DNA from: Chlorocebus sabaeus
Taxonomy: Eukaryota; Chordata; Mammalia; Primates; Cercopithecidae
DNA length: 64,000 nt
Reading direction: 5' to 3'
Assembly: GCF_047675955.1 (NCBI RefSeq)
Contig: NC_132919.1
Coordinates: 71,005,316-71,069,315 of the forward strand
Program-made: the position numbers and the translations under genes
Notes under the pieces: model-generated
Databases searched by the model: none
What the model was told of the DNA's origin: nothing
The model's input: the letters and a program-made list of their open reading frames with translations, nothing else
Shown: piece after piece, positions 1-11,272 of the stretch
Layout of the letters: each line of letters begins with the position of its first letter
How positions within the stretch are numbered: position 1 is the stretch's first letter

Positions 1-41
1 TTTGCAAACTGCAAAGGAAAACAATTCTTTTTTTTCTCCAG

Positions 42-457
42 TTGTTCTAGTTTTGCAGAATTTGATGGTAGAAACTCAGGATCCACAAACATGGGATCCA
101 GGGATCTGGTATCTGGTGACTCAAGATCTGGAAGTTGTTCTGGTCAAGGACGAGGTAGACATTTTTTTTAATGTTGATGATAATTCTGTAATTTAAAAGT
201 AAAGGCATACTTTGCTTGTCATACTAAAAGTGTCTGCTATTGTTTACATAATCCTACCCAGAGAGAACACGTTGAATGCATATGATTGCATTTCTCTTGC
301 TCTGTGTTTCTGTGATAGTTTCCAGACTGACATTGCAATCCCATGATTTTCAGATTCAAGCAAGACTAGAGTGACTAAGACCATCATAGAGGAGTTGGTG
401 GATGGCAAGGTTGTCTCGTCTCAAGTCAGCAGTATTTCTGAGGTGCAAGTTAAATAA
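42..457 (+). CDS. KRT24: KRT24, last two coding exons (3' end of gene)
   Basis: Two exons join in frame: 42-154 (after a 'ctccag' acceptor, ending at a 'gtagac' donor) and 354-457 (after 'attttcag', stop TAA at 455-457). They encode the Ser/Gly-rich end of a type I keratin tail. The first exon reads SSFAEFDGRNSGS, then MGSRDLVSGDSRSG and SCSGQGRD. The last exon reads SSKTRVTKTIIEELVDGKVV, then SSQVSSISEVQVK. This matches the KRT24 tail as I know it. KRT24 is an epithelial type I keratin that pairs with a type II keratin to form intermediate filaments. Head, rod and exons 1-6 lie upstream of the window. Codon phase (two bases carried in, one carried out of the first exon) is consistent across the junction. 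No frameshift or premature stop is visible. Confidence 0.93.
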
Positions 458-705
458 GGAACTTCCAGATCAACAAGAGTGTCTTTCAAAGAAAAAAAAA
501 ATCAAGGACACAAGTGAAGAAATGGCATCAATCTAGGCATATTTCTGGATAATTTCAGGAAAAGCTTCAGTCCAGAAATGGATGACTAGCCAATTTTTCT
601 GCATCTTCTTCTTTCCTCATTAGAATGCTCTTGAAATAGCTGAATTAACAACCTTGCTCTAATTGTTTCTTTGCTTCAATAAATTTACTTTTGCAAATTC
701 ATTTG
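458..705 (+). other. KRT24: KRT24 3' untranslated region
   Basis: Non-coding sequence from the KRT24 stop codon to about 20 bases past the AATAAA at 678. The cleavage site is inferred from that signal and not seen directly. Confidence 0.6.
678..683 (+). terminator. polyadenylation signal AATAAA of KRT24
   Basis: Canonical AATAAA, 221 bases after the KRT24 stop, followed by a T-rich stretch. It is the first such hexamer downstream of the gene. Confidence 0.7.
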
Positions 706-812
706 ATTATTACTTACTTTTTTAAAAAGTATTTTACCTAGGAAGGAAGCTATCATTGATGATCTAGCTGCACGACTATATTACTAACATCAGTTCATTG
801 TTTATATCTTCC

Positions 813-1328
813 TGTTGTAACCAAGCGAGTTATAGAGAAAAGCCACACTCTGAGACTAATTCAGGAGTCTTTTTATTGCCAGCGACCGAGAGATGGCTGG
901 AGCTCAAAATTCTCTCGGCCCTGAAGAAGGGGCTAGATTTCTTTTTATACTGTGGTCTAAATAGGGGAGGGGAGTTTAGCTGAAGCAATTTTTACAGGAG
1001 CAGAAACAGGCAAACCAATGAACAAAGATTAATTGGTTACAGAAACAGTTACAGAAAAGTAATCAGTTCCAGGTGCAGAGGCGCAAACTATCACAAAGAG
1101 ATAATGCAGGGGCTTTGGGTACCATTCCCCGAGTACGTCCCCAGGAACTGCTGATTTAGCTTGCCTCAATATTTTATCAGTAAGTGCATTCCTGGATGTG
1201 CTTGGAGTCAGTTTGCACTAGTTATGCCTTTAAGGGAGGGGGGCTGCAAGTGGAAAAACAAAAATGGAATCTGTCCGGCTCTCTCAGCTAAGAGAGACAA
1301 TCAGGTTAAAACAAGGTAGGGTATCACA
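813..1328 (-). mobile_element. solo LTR of a class I endogenous retrovirus (antisense)
   Basis: A 516-base unit reading TG...CA on both strands. On the minus strand it has LTR layout: U3, a TATA box (TATAAAAAG, + strand 942-949), then AATAAA (+ strand 72 bases further left, 872-877), then a short U5 ending in CA. Flanking bases TTCC and TTAC may be a decayed 4-bp target duplication. No internal gag, pol or env sequence adjoins it, so I read it as a solo LTR. Family not assigned; the R/U5 layout suggests a gammaretrovirus-like (class I) element. Confidence 0.65.
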
Positions 1329-3079
1329 TTACCTTCTTTATGCAATTCAGATTATAGCCATTTTTTTGATGTGGGCATTTTTAATGGTATTGCACAAGAA
1401 CTCAGTGGCACAATAGCTGAAATTAGACTACAGTGTCAACAGCTTAGCCCACAAAAAAGGATGCGATTATTTTAATAATCAACTTATAATTAATGTCTAG
1501 TTTATATATGTCCATCACTGAACTCGATATTTTATAAGATAAAAAAGAAACTCATAATCTCCCTCCTACTTCAAAAAGCTCATATTTCAGCAGAGAAGAA
1601 AAGCTAAAACACGAAGAAGACAGCAAGCAATAAAAAGCTGTGAATAGTAAAGACTTGATTTCACAATCTGCATCAGAAGTGACATAGGAATCAGACATGT
1701 GTGTTTACAGGACATTTAGGACAGGGGTCAAATAAAGAGTCTTGGGAAACAAGATTGGCTGTGTGATATGGCATCTGATTTCCTGAAACCTTGAAAGCCC
1801 CAAAGAGAAGAGATCCTCAGGCACTTGTTCCCCTGCCAAATCTAGCCACATCTTTAGCCAAAACCGGCCACTTCACCAAGCTGGTATTTCTTTTCCCCAC
1901 TCTCCACTGCTAAGATCTTTCACCCCATTGGTGGTCACAGTCCTATTCTTTCATTTCTACAGTATCCCTGGGGCCACATGGCTTTGTCTTGTCCTGTGTG
2001 GGATGATGAAACCTGTTAAGATTGTGTGGGAGGTGGTACGGGCCCCAGGAAGAACCAGGCATAGCACCAACCCAGGATGGCTGTGGGCTTTCTCAATCAA
2101 GGAATTTAAATGCCCATATCACAAATTAGAGAATCAACTCTACAAGCCAGTCCTCAAGGAAAGAACATAGGATGTGGCATAAAGAGTCAAATGTAAAGTT
2201 ATAAAAAGACAAACCTGAACATGTATCTTCCAATATAAAACCAATTAAGAACTATATGAGCATATCAAACCTAACATCAAAACAGGTAGTTTTTCATCTT
2301 CCAGGCGCATCGAATAAAACATAAAATGAACCTCTGGGTACATTATGACTTCTGCTTAAATAGCTAACCACAGAATAAGGTTCATAGCTAACCACAGAAT
2401 AAACATTAAACCACTACTCAAAGAAAAAGAGCAATGTTAAGTTGCTTAAGTCAAAGCCGTTTTCCACCATCAAATCATTACAATAAATAAAACCCTGAAC
2501 GCTGCTTCTCCACTGAAACACTAACAGTACGGACCAGTTCATCCAACCTGGATTCATAGCTCAAGGGCAGAAATGGAAATCTGCCATAAGCAGCCTGCAG
2601 AAGGTAAGTCATCCTGGCCCCATCAGTGAAGCCGCTCTCTGTGGGTCTTCTCAAGCCTAACCTTTGAGCTGTGGATTTTGGCCACCTGAGACCTATGTTC
2701 ATGGCTAGTATTATCTTCATGTCAAGGCAAAAGTATGGGGCTACTCCGAAAATCATTTCGAGGTGAAAAGCCTCACGCTGTTCTTCCTTGGCATGCGTTA
2801 CGATGCTGCGTTTGTACTGAACGATTGTTCACAAATACAGAAAACGCCCCATCATAGACACCAGAACACTGAGACACAATAGAATGTGTTATTAAGGGCA
2901 TGTTCAATTTTGAAAACTGAAACTATCGAACCATTTTGGATCATAAAACTTATTTAGAGTGCCGAATAAAAAGTTAAGGACACGGTGTTCATACATTATT
3001 ACTTGCCTTAAAATCATTGTAAAACTCTATAATAGGAATATGTTTATTGTGAGACCCTCAAGTTCAGCTCTCGAGGCAA
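1329..3079. other. intergenic stretch, no gene recognised
   Basis: No keratin exon, Alu or L1 is recognisable here. It contains an imperfect tandem copy of 'atagctaaccacagaataa' near 2360-2402 and a 92-codon minus-strand open frame (2478-2756) that I could not match to a family. Probably old, decayed repeat or unique DNA. Confidence 0.4.
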
Positions 3080-3368
3080 TTTTTTGTTTTGTTTTGTTAC
3101 AGGGTCTCGCTCTGTTGCCCAGGCTGGAGTGTAGTGGTGCCATCTCGGTTCACCTGCAGTCTCAATCTCCTGGGCTCAAGCAATCCTCCCACCTCAGCCT
3201 CCTGAGTAGCTGCAGGCCACCAAGTCCCAGCTAATTTTGTTTATTTTTTGTAGAGATGGAGTTTCAGTATGTTGCCCAGGCTGGTCTCAAACTCCTGGGC
3301 TCAAGCAATCCTCCCACCGCAGCCTTCCAAAGTGCTGGGGTTATAGGCATGAGCGACTGCACCCAGCC
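3080..3368 (-). repeat. Alu, old (AluJ-like), antisense
   Basis: The T-rich start, 'gttgcccaggctggag' and 'gcatgagcgactgcacccagcc' give a full-length antisense Alu. Many substitutions and 'gctcaagcaatcctcccacc' point to the old J class. Confidence 0.9.
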
Positions 3369-3461
3369 TCAACGTTTGAATGAGAGGAACATGTTTATTT
3401 TTTCTGAGAGTGGATTTACTGTTAGAAGAGAGAGCTCATACCCACATGTACACAGGCTTTC

Positions 3462-3756
3462 TTTTTTTTTTTTTTTTTTTTTTTTTTTGAGACAGAGTCT
3501 TTCTCAGCGCCCAGGCTGGAGTGCACTGGCGCGATCTCGCCTCCACCTCCCAGGTTCAAGCAGTTCTCCTGCCTCAGCCTCCTGAGTAGCTGGGATTACA
3601 GGTGCCCGCCACCACGCCCGGCTAATTTTTGTATTTTTAGTAGAGACGGGGTTTCACCATGTTGGCCAGGCTGGTCTTGAACTCCTGACCTCTTAATCCG
3701 CCCACCTCAGCCTCCCAAAGCGCTGGGATTATGGGCGTGAGCCACTGCGCCCGGCC
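3462..3756 (-). repeat. Alu (AluS-like), antisense
   Basis: A T-run of about 28, then 'gagacagagtct' through 'gagccactgcgcccggcc'. Near full length and closer to the S consensus than its neighbour. Confidence 0.93.
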
Positions 3757-4436
3757 TTGCACATGGGTTTTCACCCGTTGACTTTTGAACCAGAGATTCA
3801 CAAGGTTGTTTTTTCTTTCTGACCTCAGGGAAGTACACACAAGAATGATGAGAATGGTCGATGTGGCATCCATCCTCACAGAGATTAGAAACAAGAAACA
3901 AGGTTCACAGCAGGCAGCTCAGAGGAAACCGGTAAAGTATTTGAAGCTCTAAGAAAAGTGGTCTAAACTTGCTGGACGACTTCATGGAATTAGACAGTGT
4001 TCACCCAGGAGGAGACAAACTGGTGAATACAAATCACCCAAAATGAAGCTCAAGTAATATTATCCACACAACCTCCTCAAGGAACAAAATACTGCAAGTA
4101 ACAAACCACTTTAAAAACTTTGCAGTGACTGAGATATGACACTTGGGTAACAGAAAATATTGATCAAGCCCTTCTGAAAACAAAGTACTCATTTGTAATA
4201 TCAATGTCTATATGAAATGACGAGGCAGGAAAGAAGCAAATGTTAATAGTTCAACCACTTTTTTTTAAAGTTAGCACTTAAATAGCAGGTAAAGGACAAG
4301 CCCGGAGGTATCCTGTATACAAAGCTTGGATTTCCAGAGAGGGGGCACGATGAAGTGATTTTGCTGACAGAACCACAAGGAACACGAAGGTACATGCGAG
4401 CTTATAACAAAATTGTGATAGGATGTGCACTGCGTG

Positions 4437-4616
4437 CCTCAGTCACCCAGGCTGGAGTGCAGTGGCGCGATCACGGCTCACTGCTGCCTAGACCTCCTGA
4501 GCTCAAGTGATCCTCCCACCTGAGCCCCCTGAGTAGCTGGGACTACAGGTGTGCTCCACCATGCCCAGCTAATTTTTGCATTTTTTGTAGAGATAGGGTT
4601 TTGCTGGGATTACAGG
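4437..4616 (-). repeat. Alu fragment, antisense, internally deleted
   Basis: Reads 'cagtcacccaggctggag' to 'gatagggttttg', then jumps to 'ctgggattacagg', the far end of an antisense Alu. It is fused directly to a sense Alu at 4617. Confidence 0.82.
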
Positions 4617-4909
4617 AATGGCTCACACCTGTAATCTCAGCACTTTGGGAGGCTGAGGTGGGCGGATCACTTGAGCCCAGGAGTTTGAGACCAGCCTGAG
4701 CAACATAGTAGGATCCCATCTCAACAAAAAAATACAAAAATTAGCTGGGACTGGTGACATGTGCCTGTAGTCCCAGTTACTCAGGAGGCTAAGGCAGGAG
4801 AATCGCTTGAGCCCAGGAGGTTGAGGCTGCTATGAGCTGTGATGGCACCACTGCACTCCAACCTGGGTGACAGAGTGAGATCCGGTCTCAAAAAGAAAAA
4901 AAAAAAAAA
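4617..4909 (+). repeat. Alu (J-like), sense
   Basis: 'ggctcacacctgtaatctcagcac' through a poly-A tail ending near 4909. It abuts the antisense fragment with no spacer, making an inverted Alu pair. Confidence 0.88.
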
Positions 4910-5144
4910 TTAGAGAAAGTGTACTGTATGTGGTTCCACTTGTGATGTAAAAGCATTACAATAAATTAATGTCTATAATTAACCTATATAGATGTTTCTA
5001 TAATAAGTGATGTCAAGCATAATAATTTTTTGAGCAATCCAAATGAGAAAAAATAGGAGGGGAAAAGGAATTTATATTTCATAAGCACGTGTTATGTATA
5101 TAAATACTTTGTATCTATGTTTATATTTTATTTCACTTAATCCA

Positions 5145-5300
5145 CAAACTCTCTGATGTAGGTATTACCGCTCCCATTTTATAGATGAAGAAAATGAAGC
5201 TGAGAGAGGTCATTTATTTAAAGGCACATGGCAAGCAAGTGGAAAAGTTACCAGTTAAAGCCCCATCTCCTAATTCCATGAGCTAGAATTCTACTCTACC
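5145..5300 (-). repeat. MIR, antisense
   Basis: Contains the diagnostic reverse MIR core ('ttttatagatgaagaaaatgaagctgagagaggtcatttatt'-type), followed by decayed sequence. Ends are approximate. Confidence 0.6.
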
Positions 5301-5730
5301 AAAATAAGTGAAGTTCTGTAGTTTCATATCCTAAACTCACCGAGAGGCCTATTTCTGTCAGAGGTACCCCCCAAAAGTACTATTTTTTTTTTCATTTTTC
5401 CAAAACCGCTTCTCCCTCAACTAAAGTAAACAGGGAGGCTTCAAAAATTTCCAGAACAGTTTTCTATCTGTCTACAGGAGAAATCTGTTGATGTTGGAGA
5501 CCAGAAGAACCAAAAAAGATACCTATTGGTCTGAGTTCAGATAGAAAGCAGGCTATCACGTGCCCCTGTGGTCACTAAAACTGAAACTGGATTTCAAGTT
5601 AAGGGCAAAACCAGAGGAAGACCAGCTTCCTAAGCAGGACAGGAGCATCTCGAAATGACCTTCATAATCTTACAGTGGTAGCAATTGGAGGAAACTATTT
5701 CATTGAAAACCAATTTTTAAAAAATAAAAA

Positions 5731-5848
5731 TAGAGACAGGGTTTCAATATGTTGCCCAGGCTGGTCTCCAACTCCTGGCCTGAAGTGATCCTCCTGCCTC
5801 AGCCTCCCAAAGTGCTGACATCACAGGCATGAGCCACCATACCTGGCC
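5731..5848 (-). repeat. partial Alu, antisense
   Basis: 'tagagacagggtttcaatat' to 'gccaccatacctggcc': one Alu arm only. Confidence 0.85.
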
Positions 5849-7597
5849 AAAAACCAACTTTTTATGTGCAGAAAGTACATATGATATGTAATTCCAAGCA
5901 AGAACCATTCTAAAATTTTTATAACAATAAGGTGGGGAGGTGATCCTCTGCAAAGAATTTTATTAAAAAGTTAGCACATGTATTTGGAGAAATGTAATCA
6001 CATTTCCAAGCATCGTCTCTCATCCTTAAAAAACCTCTACTTGTGCAATTCAAAACTGAAATGATTAATGCCCAGAATTTACTGACCTGTGGAAAGAGTT
6101 TTATCACAACTATCACAACTTTTGTTAACTAATTCTAACACTTTCATCTTTAGACACACACGCTGCTTTTAGCTTGCAGCTATCTGTAAATAAATTGCTT
6201 CGTATGATCTTTATTAATTTTAAACAAATTGCTTCATGTGATTTTTTATTTGTTTGCCTAAGACCAAGACACTAGACTTTTAAATCTCCATGATAGTTTT
6301 TATGCAAATGAGGGCTTTGTTACACCAATTCAAGATGAGGTAACTTTGCTTTCCCCACTGGTTGTTCCACACCCAAATTTTCCATGAAGATTCAATATCA
6401 TGGCTTGTGATTTCTATTACAAACATAGCAACATAAAATTCCCAGAATTTTAAAGAGTTGGGTGGTGACTTTTATTCCAGCCTCCCACCCAGAACAGAAA
6501 TTCTCCCTGAAAGATTATTCTAGGTCTTCAGTCTCTGGCTGAAGGTGCCTGGAACTTGGAAAGATCATGACTTTGTAAGGCAGTCCATTTCATTTAAGAA
6601 CAGGTGTAATGTTAGAAATGTCTTCGTTTCCAAATCTGTCTCCCTGTGTAACTTCCAGCTCTTTGATTCTGGTGTAGCCCTTTAGAGCTATTTTCAAATG
6701 ACCATCGTGTCTCCTCTTTTCTAGAAAAAAATCCTAATTTCTTTAGCCATGCTTCATCTGGCATTGTTTCCATACTCTTCATTATATGGGCCAGGTGTTT
6801 TGGATGTAGTTAACGTATTTGCTATTAAATATTCCCTCTAGGATAAGACATGCAAAACTAAACAGAAGGGCCAAGAGTTGGGGGAAGATGACCTCTGGGC
6901 TTTGTAAATTTTTTAATATTGTCTAACAGCAGCAGCCACATCACATTCACAGCTCTGTTGAGCTGGAACTTTGGCAGAGAAACTTTATTCTTCATCTGAT
7001 GTTTTCTTTTGTTAATTCACAGAACTTCATTTTTTTATTCACTTATTTTACCAAAGTTTTTCTATCTTACTTATTTGAGGTCATTATGTCAGCCTGAAAG
7101 ATCTTTAAATACATTTCCTATTCTCTCATTTAACATATTAAATATATTTTGTATCATTAAAAAAAACAAAAGCAACAGAACTAAAATACAAGTAGCACCC
7201 ACCAATAGCCCCACACTTGCCAATAACAATATCAGCTTGATATGTAAGTTTCCTAAATTTGTCATTTGAATATTTTTTCTAAGAATAAGTGTTAAGTTGT
7301 TTCAATTTTAACAGAAGTGTTAAAAAATATATACTTACTTAATGACTAGGATGTTCGAAGCCATAGGGATAAACTCAGACTCTCCATTAAAGTAAAATGA
7401 AGCAAAAGCCATTCAGAGAGAGAACATCAACTCACACCATGTTTGTTTTTACCAAAAAATATTGTCTAACAGCTTTCATTAAAGATTGATTGGTTGATGA
7501 AAGATAGATAGAAACATCCTCCATCAACCTCTGGGTTTATCTCACTGCACTGACAACAAACATGAAGAAAAATGAATTTGGTAATATAGAAATCATG
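5849..7597. other. intergenic, AT-rich, no gene recognised
   Basis: I see no exon-like or gene-like signal. The part around 6480-6800 may be a decayed old repeat but has no family-diagnostic motif I can name. Confidence 0.4.
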
Positions 7598-7889
7598 GGG
7601 GACCAGGTACAGTGGCTCACTCCTGTAACCCAGCACTTTGGGAGGCCAAGATGGGCGGATCACCTGAGGTCAGGAGTTCGAGACCAGTCTGGCCAACATG
7701 CTGAAACTCCACCTCTACTAAAAATACAAAAATTACCCGGGCATGGTGGCGGGTGCCTGCTGTCCCAGCTACTAGGGAGGCTGAGGCAGGAGAACTCGGG
7801 AGGCAGAGGTTACAGTGAGCCAAGATCGCTCCATTGCACTCCAGCCTGGGCAACAGCATGAGATTCCGTCTCAAAAAAAAGAAAAGAAA
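7598..7889 (+). repeat. Alu (AluS-like), sense, with target duplication
   Basis: Near full-length sense Alu with a short deletion in the right arm. It is flanked by the direct repeat AGAAATCATG (7588-7597 and 7890-7899), a clear target-site duplication. Confidence 0.93.
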
Positions 7890-7899
7890 AGAAATCATG

Positions 7900-8865
7900 T
7901 TTTTGGTTTTTTTTCCCCCATGATTGCAAAAGAAACTGCCAAAGGAGCAAGATACACCCACTGCAGAGGTTTACAAGAACCTGGAGAAACTTACAAGTTT
8001 GCTATTTCATATTAAATCTACCCACAAAACTCTATTATGTTAGTTCCTCCATTCCTGTTCAACTCTCTTGGGCAGGGGAGAGGTCATACACTTTCATAAG
8101 ACAAGGGGAAAAAGTTAGATATAATTAGCTATTTCAAAATTCCAAGCAGGCTTTCATAAATTTAAATTTTTATTTTCTTAGAATCAATCAAATTCAAGAA
8201 AAAAAAATAGAAGAATGTCATTTATGTTCATATTATTTTCCTAAATTTTATTCTTAAATACTTCAAATATGTAATATACAGGATACAGAAATGAAGGATC
8301 TGCCCCTTTCTATGACTTCTCCAGAAACTGGTTTCTATTACTTCTCCAGAAATTGGTTTCTCCCTAAAATTGGTTTCAAATAACTTCATCTGAAAATAAG
8401 TAACATTTATCATATCATTCCAAAGGACTTTGTGTTATAAGCATTGTGCCTATAAAAAGGTATTTTCCTTTGTGCAGAAATTCCATAAGGGAAAATACAA
8501 GTTGAACTGGTATTTTAATATCATGTAAATATTATCTGCTTTGTCCCTCCAATATGAAATAAATACCTAAAGGCATTTTCTGTGCCTTTTAATAAAAAGA
8601 CAGTCTACTGAGTTTAACAAATAATTAACAAAATAGGAACAGTATTACAGATGTCATTAAAAATATTTAAAACAATTATATCAGAGATGAAACAGCCACA
8701 TTATAAACTATAAGAGGAATTACTAATTGATGACTCCCTTACCACTCTCTCTGTTGGGTTTTGTAGAGTTAATTTCTTCCATCGAGTCATACTCTGCCCC
8801 AAAATCTGCTCTATGGCAATTAGATACTGCTCATTGGAAAGAAAGAATTACAGGCAGAAATGTGA
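7900..8865. other. AT-rich stretch upstream of the keratin pseudogene
   Basis: No gene seen. It includes a short duplication at 8312-8375, where 'gacttctccagaaactggtttct' is repeated with changes. The promoter and head-domain start of the pseudogene (8866 onward) should lie near the right end but cannot be delimited. Confidence 0.35.
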
Positions 8866-9121
8866 CTCAGGTGGAGATTTTCTACCAACTTGGGGGGAGG
8901 TAGGTGGGATCTTCTCTGGTAAGAAGGAGGATACAATGTAAAATCTAGATGACCATGTCGCAGTTTACCTGGACAAGGTCTCAACTGTGGTGCAGGCAAA
9001 GAGTACACTTGAATATAAAAATCAAAGCATGGAATAAGAAATTTGAGCCCGGCCTAAAGATCAAGGAGAAAAACAGGACAATAAGAAGTATTACCAGATA
9101 ATGACAGAACTTAAAAAAAAG
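8866..9121 (+). pseudogene. keratin pseudogene exon 1 (end of head, coil 1A)
   Basis: Reads GGIFSGKKEDTM, a stop, then NLDDHVAVYLDKVSTVVQAK and STLEYK. After a one-base insertion it continues IKAWNKKFEPG, and after another shift DNKKYYQIMTELKKK up to a good 'gtaaga' donor at 9122. This follows the keratin pattern of a GG..FSG head end, the helix initiation motif (NLNDRLA.YLDKVRALE), EWY.K.GPG and DYSKYY..IEDL. The conserved Arg and Ala-Leu-Glu of the initiation motif are lost. The true start upstream of 8866 is not identifiable. Confidence 0.85.
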
Positions 9122-9534
9122 GTAAGACATTTTGTAGACCAAAAAACCACACTAAAAATGACAAAATTTGAAAAGATTGGCAACATTCTCCACGTATACC
9201 TGTACTTTTCTCAATTTGGCAGATTAAGGAAGAAATTTAACAAGCAACAGAATATACTTTTTAGCTATTTTTTTTTCCTAATTTGTTTACTTTTGTATAG
9301 TTCATTTTACGGAAAGAATTCTAGAAATGTTTCCAAAATACTTAAGAAAAAGTAAACTAAGTTTCTTACAGTTCTTTTATTTCAAAAGCAGAGGTATAGG
9401 CTATTTTCCATTAAAGAACCATACACATATAAAATTTATTTGAAAGACCTGAAACTGACATGCCTCAGCACCAGCATACAGAGGTTCAGAATGCGAGTGT
9501 ATCAAACACAACTTTTTGTGTCCTGTGTTTCCAG

Positions 9535-9616
9535 ATTTCAGATGCAAACACTGACAATGCAACTTCATGCTACAGACCATCCGCGTAAAACTAGCAACTA
9601 TGGACTTCAGACAAAA
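9535..9616 (+). pseudogene. keratin pseudogene exon 2 (start of coil 1B)
   Basis: After 'tttccag', 82 nt (family norm 83) read ISDANTDNAT, a frameshift, then MLQTIRVKLATMDFRQK. This aligns with the family pattern I.ATVDNA..LLQIDNARLAADDFR.K. The donor is 'gtgtga' at 9617. The single-base loss is the only length change. Confidence 0.82.
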
Positions 9617-9681
9617 GTGTGATATAGTTACCCTTAGCAGCATGATGGAAAACATAAGCTATGGAGATAAGCACTAGGTAA

Positions 9682-10000
9682 GGCCAGGCGTGGTGGCTCA
9701 CGCCTATAATCCCACTTTGGGAGGCCGAGGCAGGCGGATCACCTGAGGTCAGGAGTTTGAGACCAGACTGACCAATATGATGAAACCCCATCTCTACTGA
9801 AAATACAAAAATTAGCCGGGCATGGTGGCCTACACCTGTAATCCCAGCTACTCAGGAGGCTGAGACAGGAGAATCACTTGAATCCGGAAGATGGAGGTTG
9901 CAGTGAGCTGAGACTGCACGATCGCACTCCAGCCTGGGCAACATGAGCGAAACTCCGTCTCAAAAAATAAATAAATAAATAAATAAACAAATAAATAAAA
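9682..10000 (+). repeat. Alu, sense, with (TAAA)n tail, in pseudogene intron 2
   Basis: 'ggccaggcgtggtggctcac' through a TAAA-rich tail at 9966-10000. It lies between pseudogene exons 2 and 3. Confidence 0.92.
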
Positions 10001-10571
10001 CACTATGTGAAGCCATGCTTATTTTTACACTGGAATCACAGTTATAAAAGAAGATTTTTCTTCTTAGAAATGATAGAATCCTAAACAATAGAAAAATATT
10101 TTAGTTAAAAACCTCAGGGAAGCACGTTATTTACAAGAATGCTGTGATGATTCTATGTCCAAAGGAACCACTACTTAATTTTGTTTCATAAGTAAGAATT
10201 TCTAGTTAGGTATATTTCAAGTGAGGTTTCTGAAAAGAACCAGCATGTGTTTCTGAGGATTCTTTAATTTAACTCCCTACTTTATGTGTGTGTAGAAGGC
10301 CCCAACACACAAGAGGCCAACAACGTATGGTCACTGTTTTCCAAGAAATAAAAATGCTGAAAAGGTTCTTCCCCAAAGCTTGCAGCATTTTATATGGAGT
10401 GCCATCATACCGCCAAAAATGGGGAAAGTTAATAGCAAATTATATTAACAATAAGTGAGGAACAGAAAAATTGGCATTTCTATAATAATATTTAATAAAA
10501 TATTTAAAATGCAGCCTGATATTAATAATACAAACCTAATGACCACTGAAAGCATTAGAAACTTTTTCCAG

Positions 10572-10726
10572 ATTTGAGATTGAACTGACCCTGCACTATA
10601 GCATCAGGCTGACATCAACAGTCTGCACCAAGTCCGGAATGACGTGACTTTGTCCAAGATGATCTAGAAATGCAGACTGAAACTCTGGCAGAGGAGTTCA
10701 CTCATCTCAAAAAGAACCAGGAAGAG
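10572..10726 (+). pseudogene. keratin pseudogene exon 3 (coil 1B)
   Basis: From the acceptor ending at 10571 to the 'gtatgt' donor at 10727, 155 nt (norm 157). Pieces across frames read FEIELTLH, ADINSLHQVRNDVTLSK, DLEMQTETLAEEF and THLKKNQEE. These match YENEL.LRQSVEADINGLR, DELTL.. and DLEMQIE.L.EELAYLKKNHEEE. At least two stops and two frameshifts are present. Confidence 0.87.
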
Positions 10727-10876
10727 GTATGTGCCCATACACCACATCGTAACTTTCCTCTTTCTTACATAATTCCTGCCTTCAATTTGAGTCTGATGAG
10801 GTGAAGGAAAATTCTAATAAATGAAGTTATTCTCTTACCTTCATGGCTGAATTCCTTGAGCGAGGGTTGTTTCCAG

Positions 10877-11041
10877 TTCCGGAAATTGAAGGACACCAGC
10901 TGTTGCAGGCTCTGAGTCGCGGGTGGAAAGGGTCGGCCCACCTGGAGCTGTTCTAACACCACTCCTCATGACATGAGAATGCACTATGAAGCCATGGCCA
11001 ACCACGATCACCAAGATGCTGAAATCAGATTCAACAATGAA
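10877..11041 (+). pseudogene. keratin pseudogene exon 4 (linker 12, coil 2 start)
   Basis: After 'tttccag', 165 nt (norm 162) to a 'gtaaac' donor. The 3' half is clear: PPGAVLTPLL, a frameshift, DMRMHYEAMANHDHQDAEI then RFNNE. The family pattern is AAPG.DLT.LLNDMRAQYE.LAE.NR.EAE..FN. The RFN ending resembles KRT24. The 5' third is too decayed to align with certainty. Confidence 0.83.
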
Positions 11042-11128
11042 GTAAACAAAAAACACAGCCAAGGTCAGGAAATCTAGGACAACTTCGCTTCGCTGATAAA
11101 TGACTCTGTTTTTATTTTGGTATTTCAG

Positions 11129-11248
11129 AGAAGAGTGCTGCAACAGCAGGTTGCCGCTGCTGCACCCAATTCGGCTAAGACTGAGACGAATGTACAGGAG
11201 CCAGCATTGGAGGCCCTGGAGATTGAACTACAGTCTACAGGAGACTTG
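11129..11248 (+). pseudogene. keratin pseudogene exon 5 (coil 2)
   Basis: After 'tatttcag', 120 nt (norm 126) stay in one open frame: QRRVLQQQVAAAAPNSAK, TETNVQEPALEALEIELQST, GDL. The LQQQ and (A/T)LEIELQS motifs are diagnostic of type I keratin coil 2. The donor is 'gtacaa' at 11249. An Alu (11273) landed 24 bases into the following intron. Confidence 0.9.
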
Positions 11249-11272
11249 GTACAAAAAAATCTCTCGCTGGAT

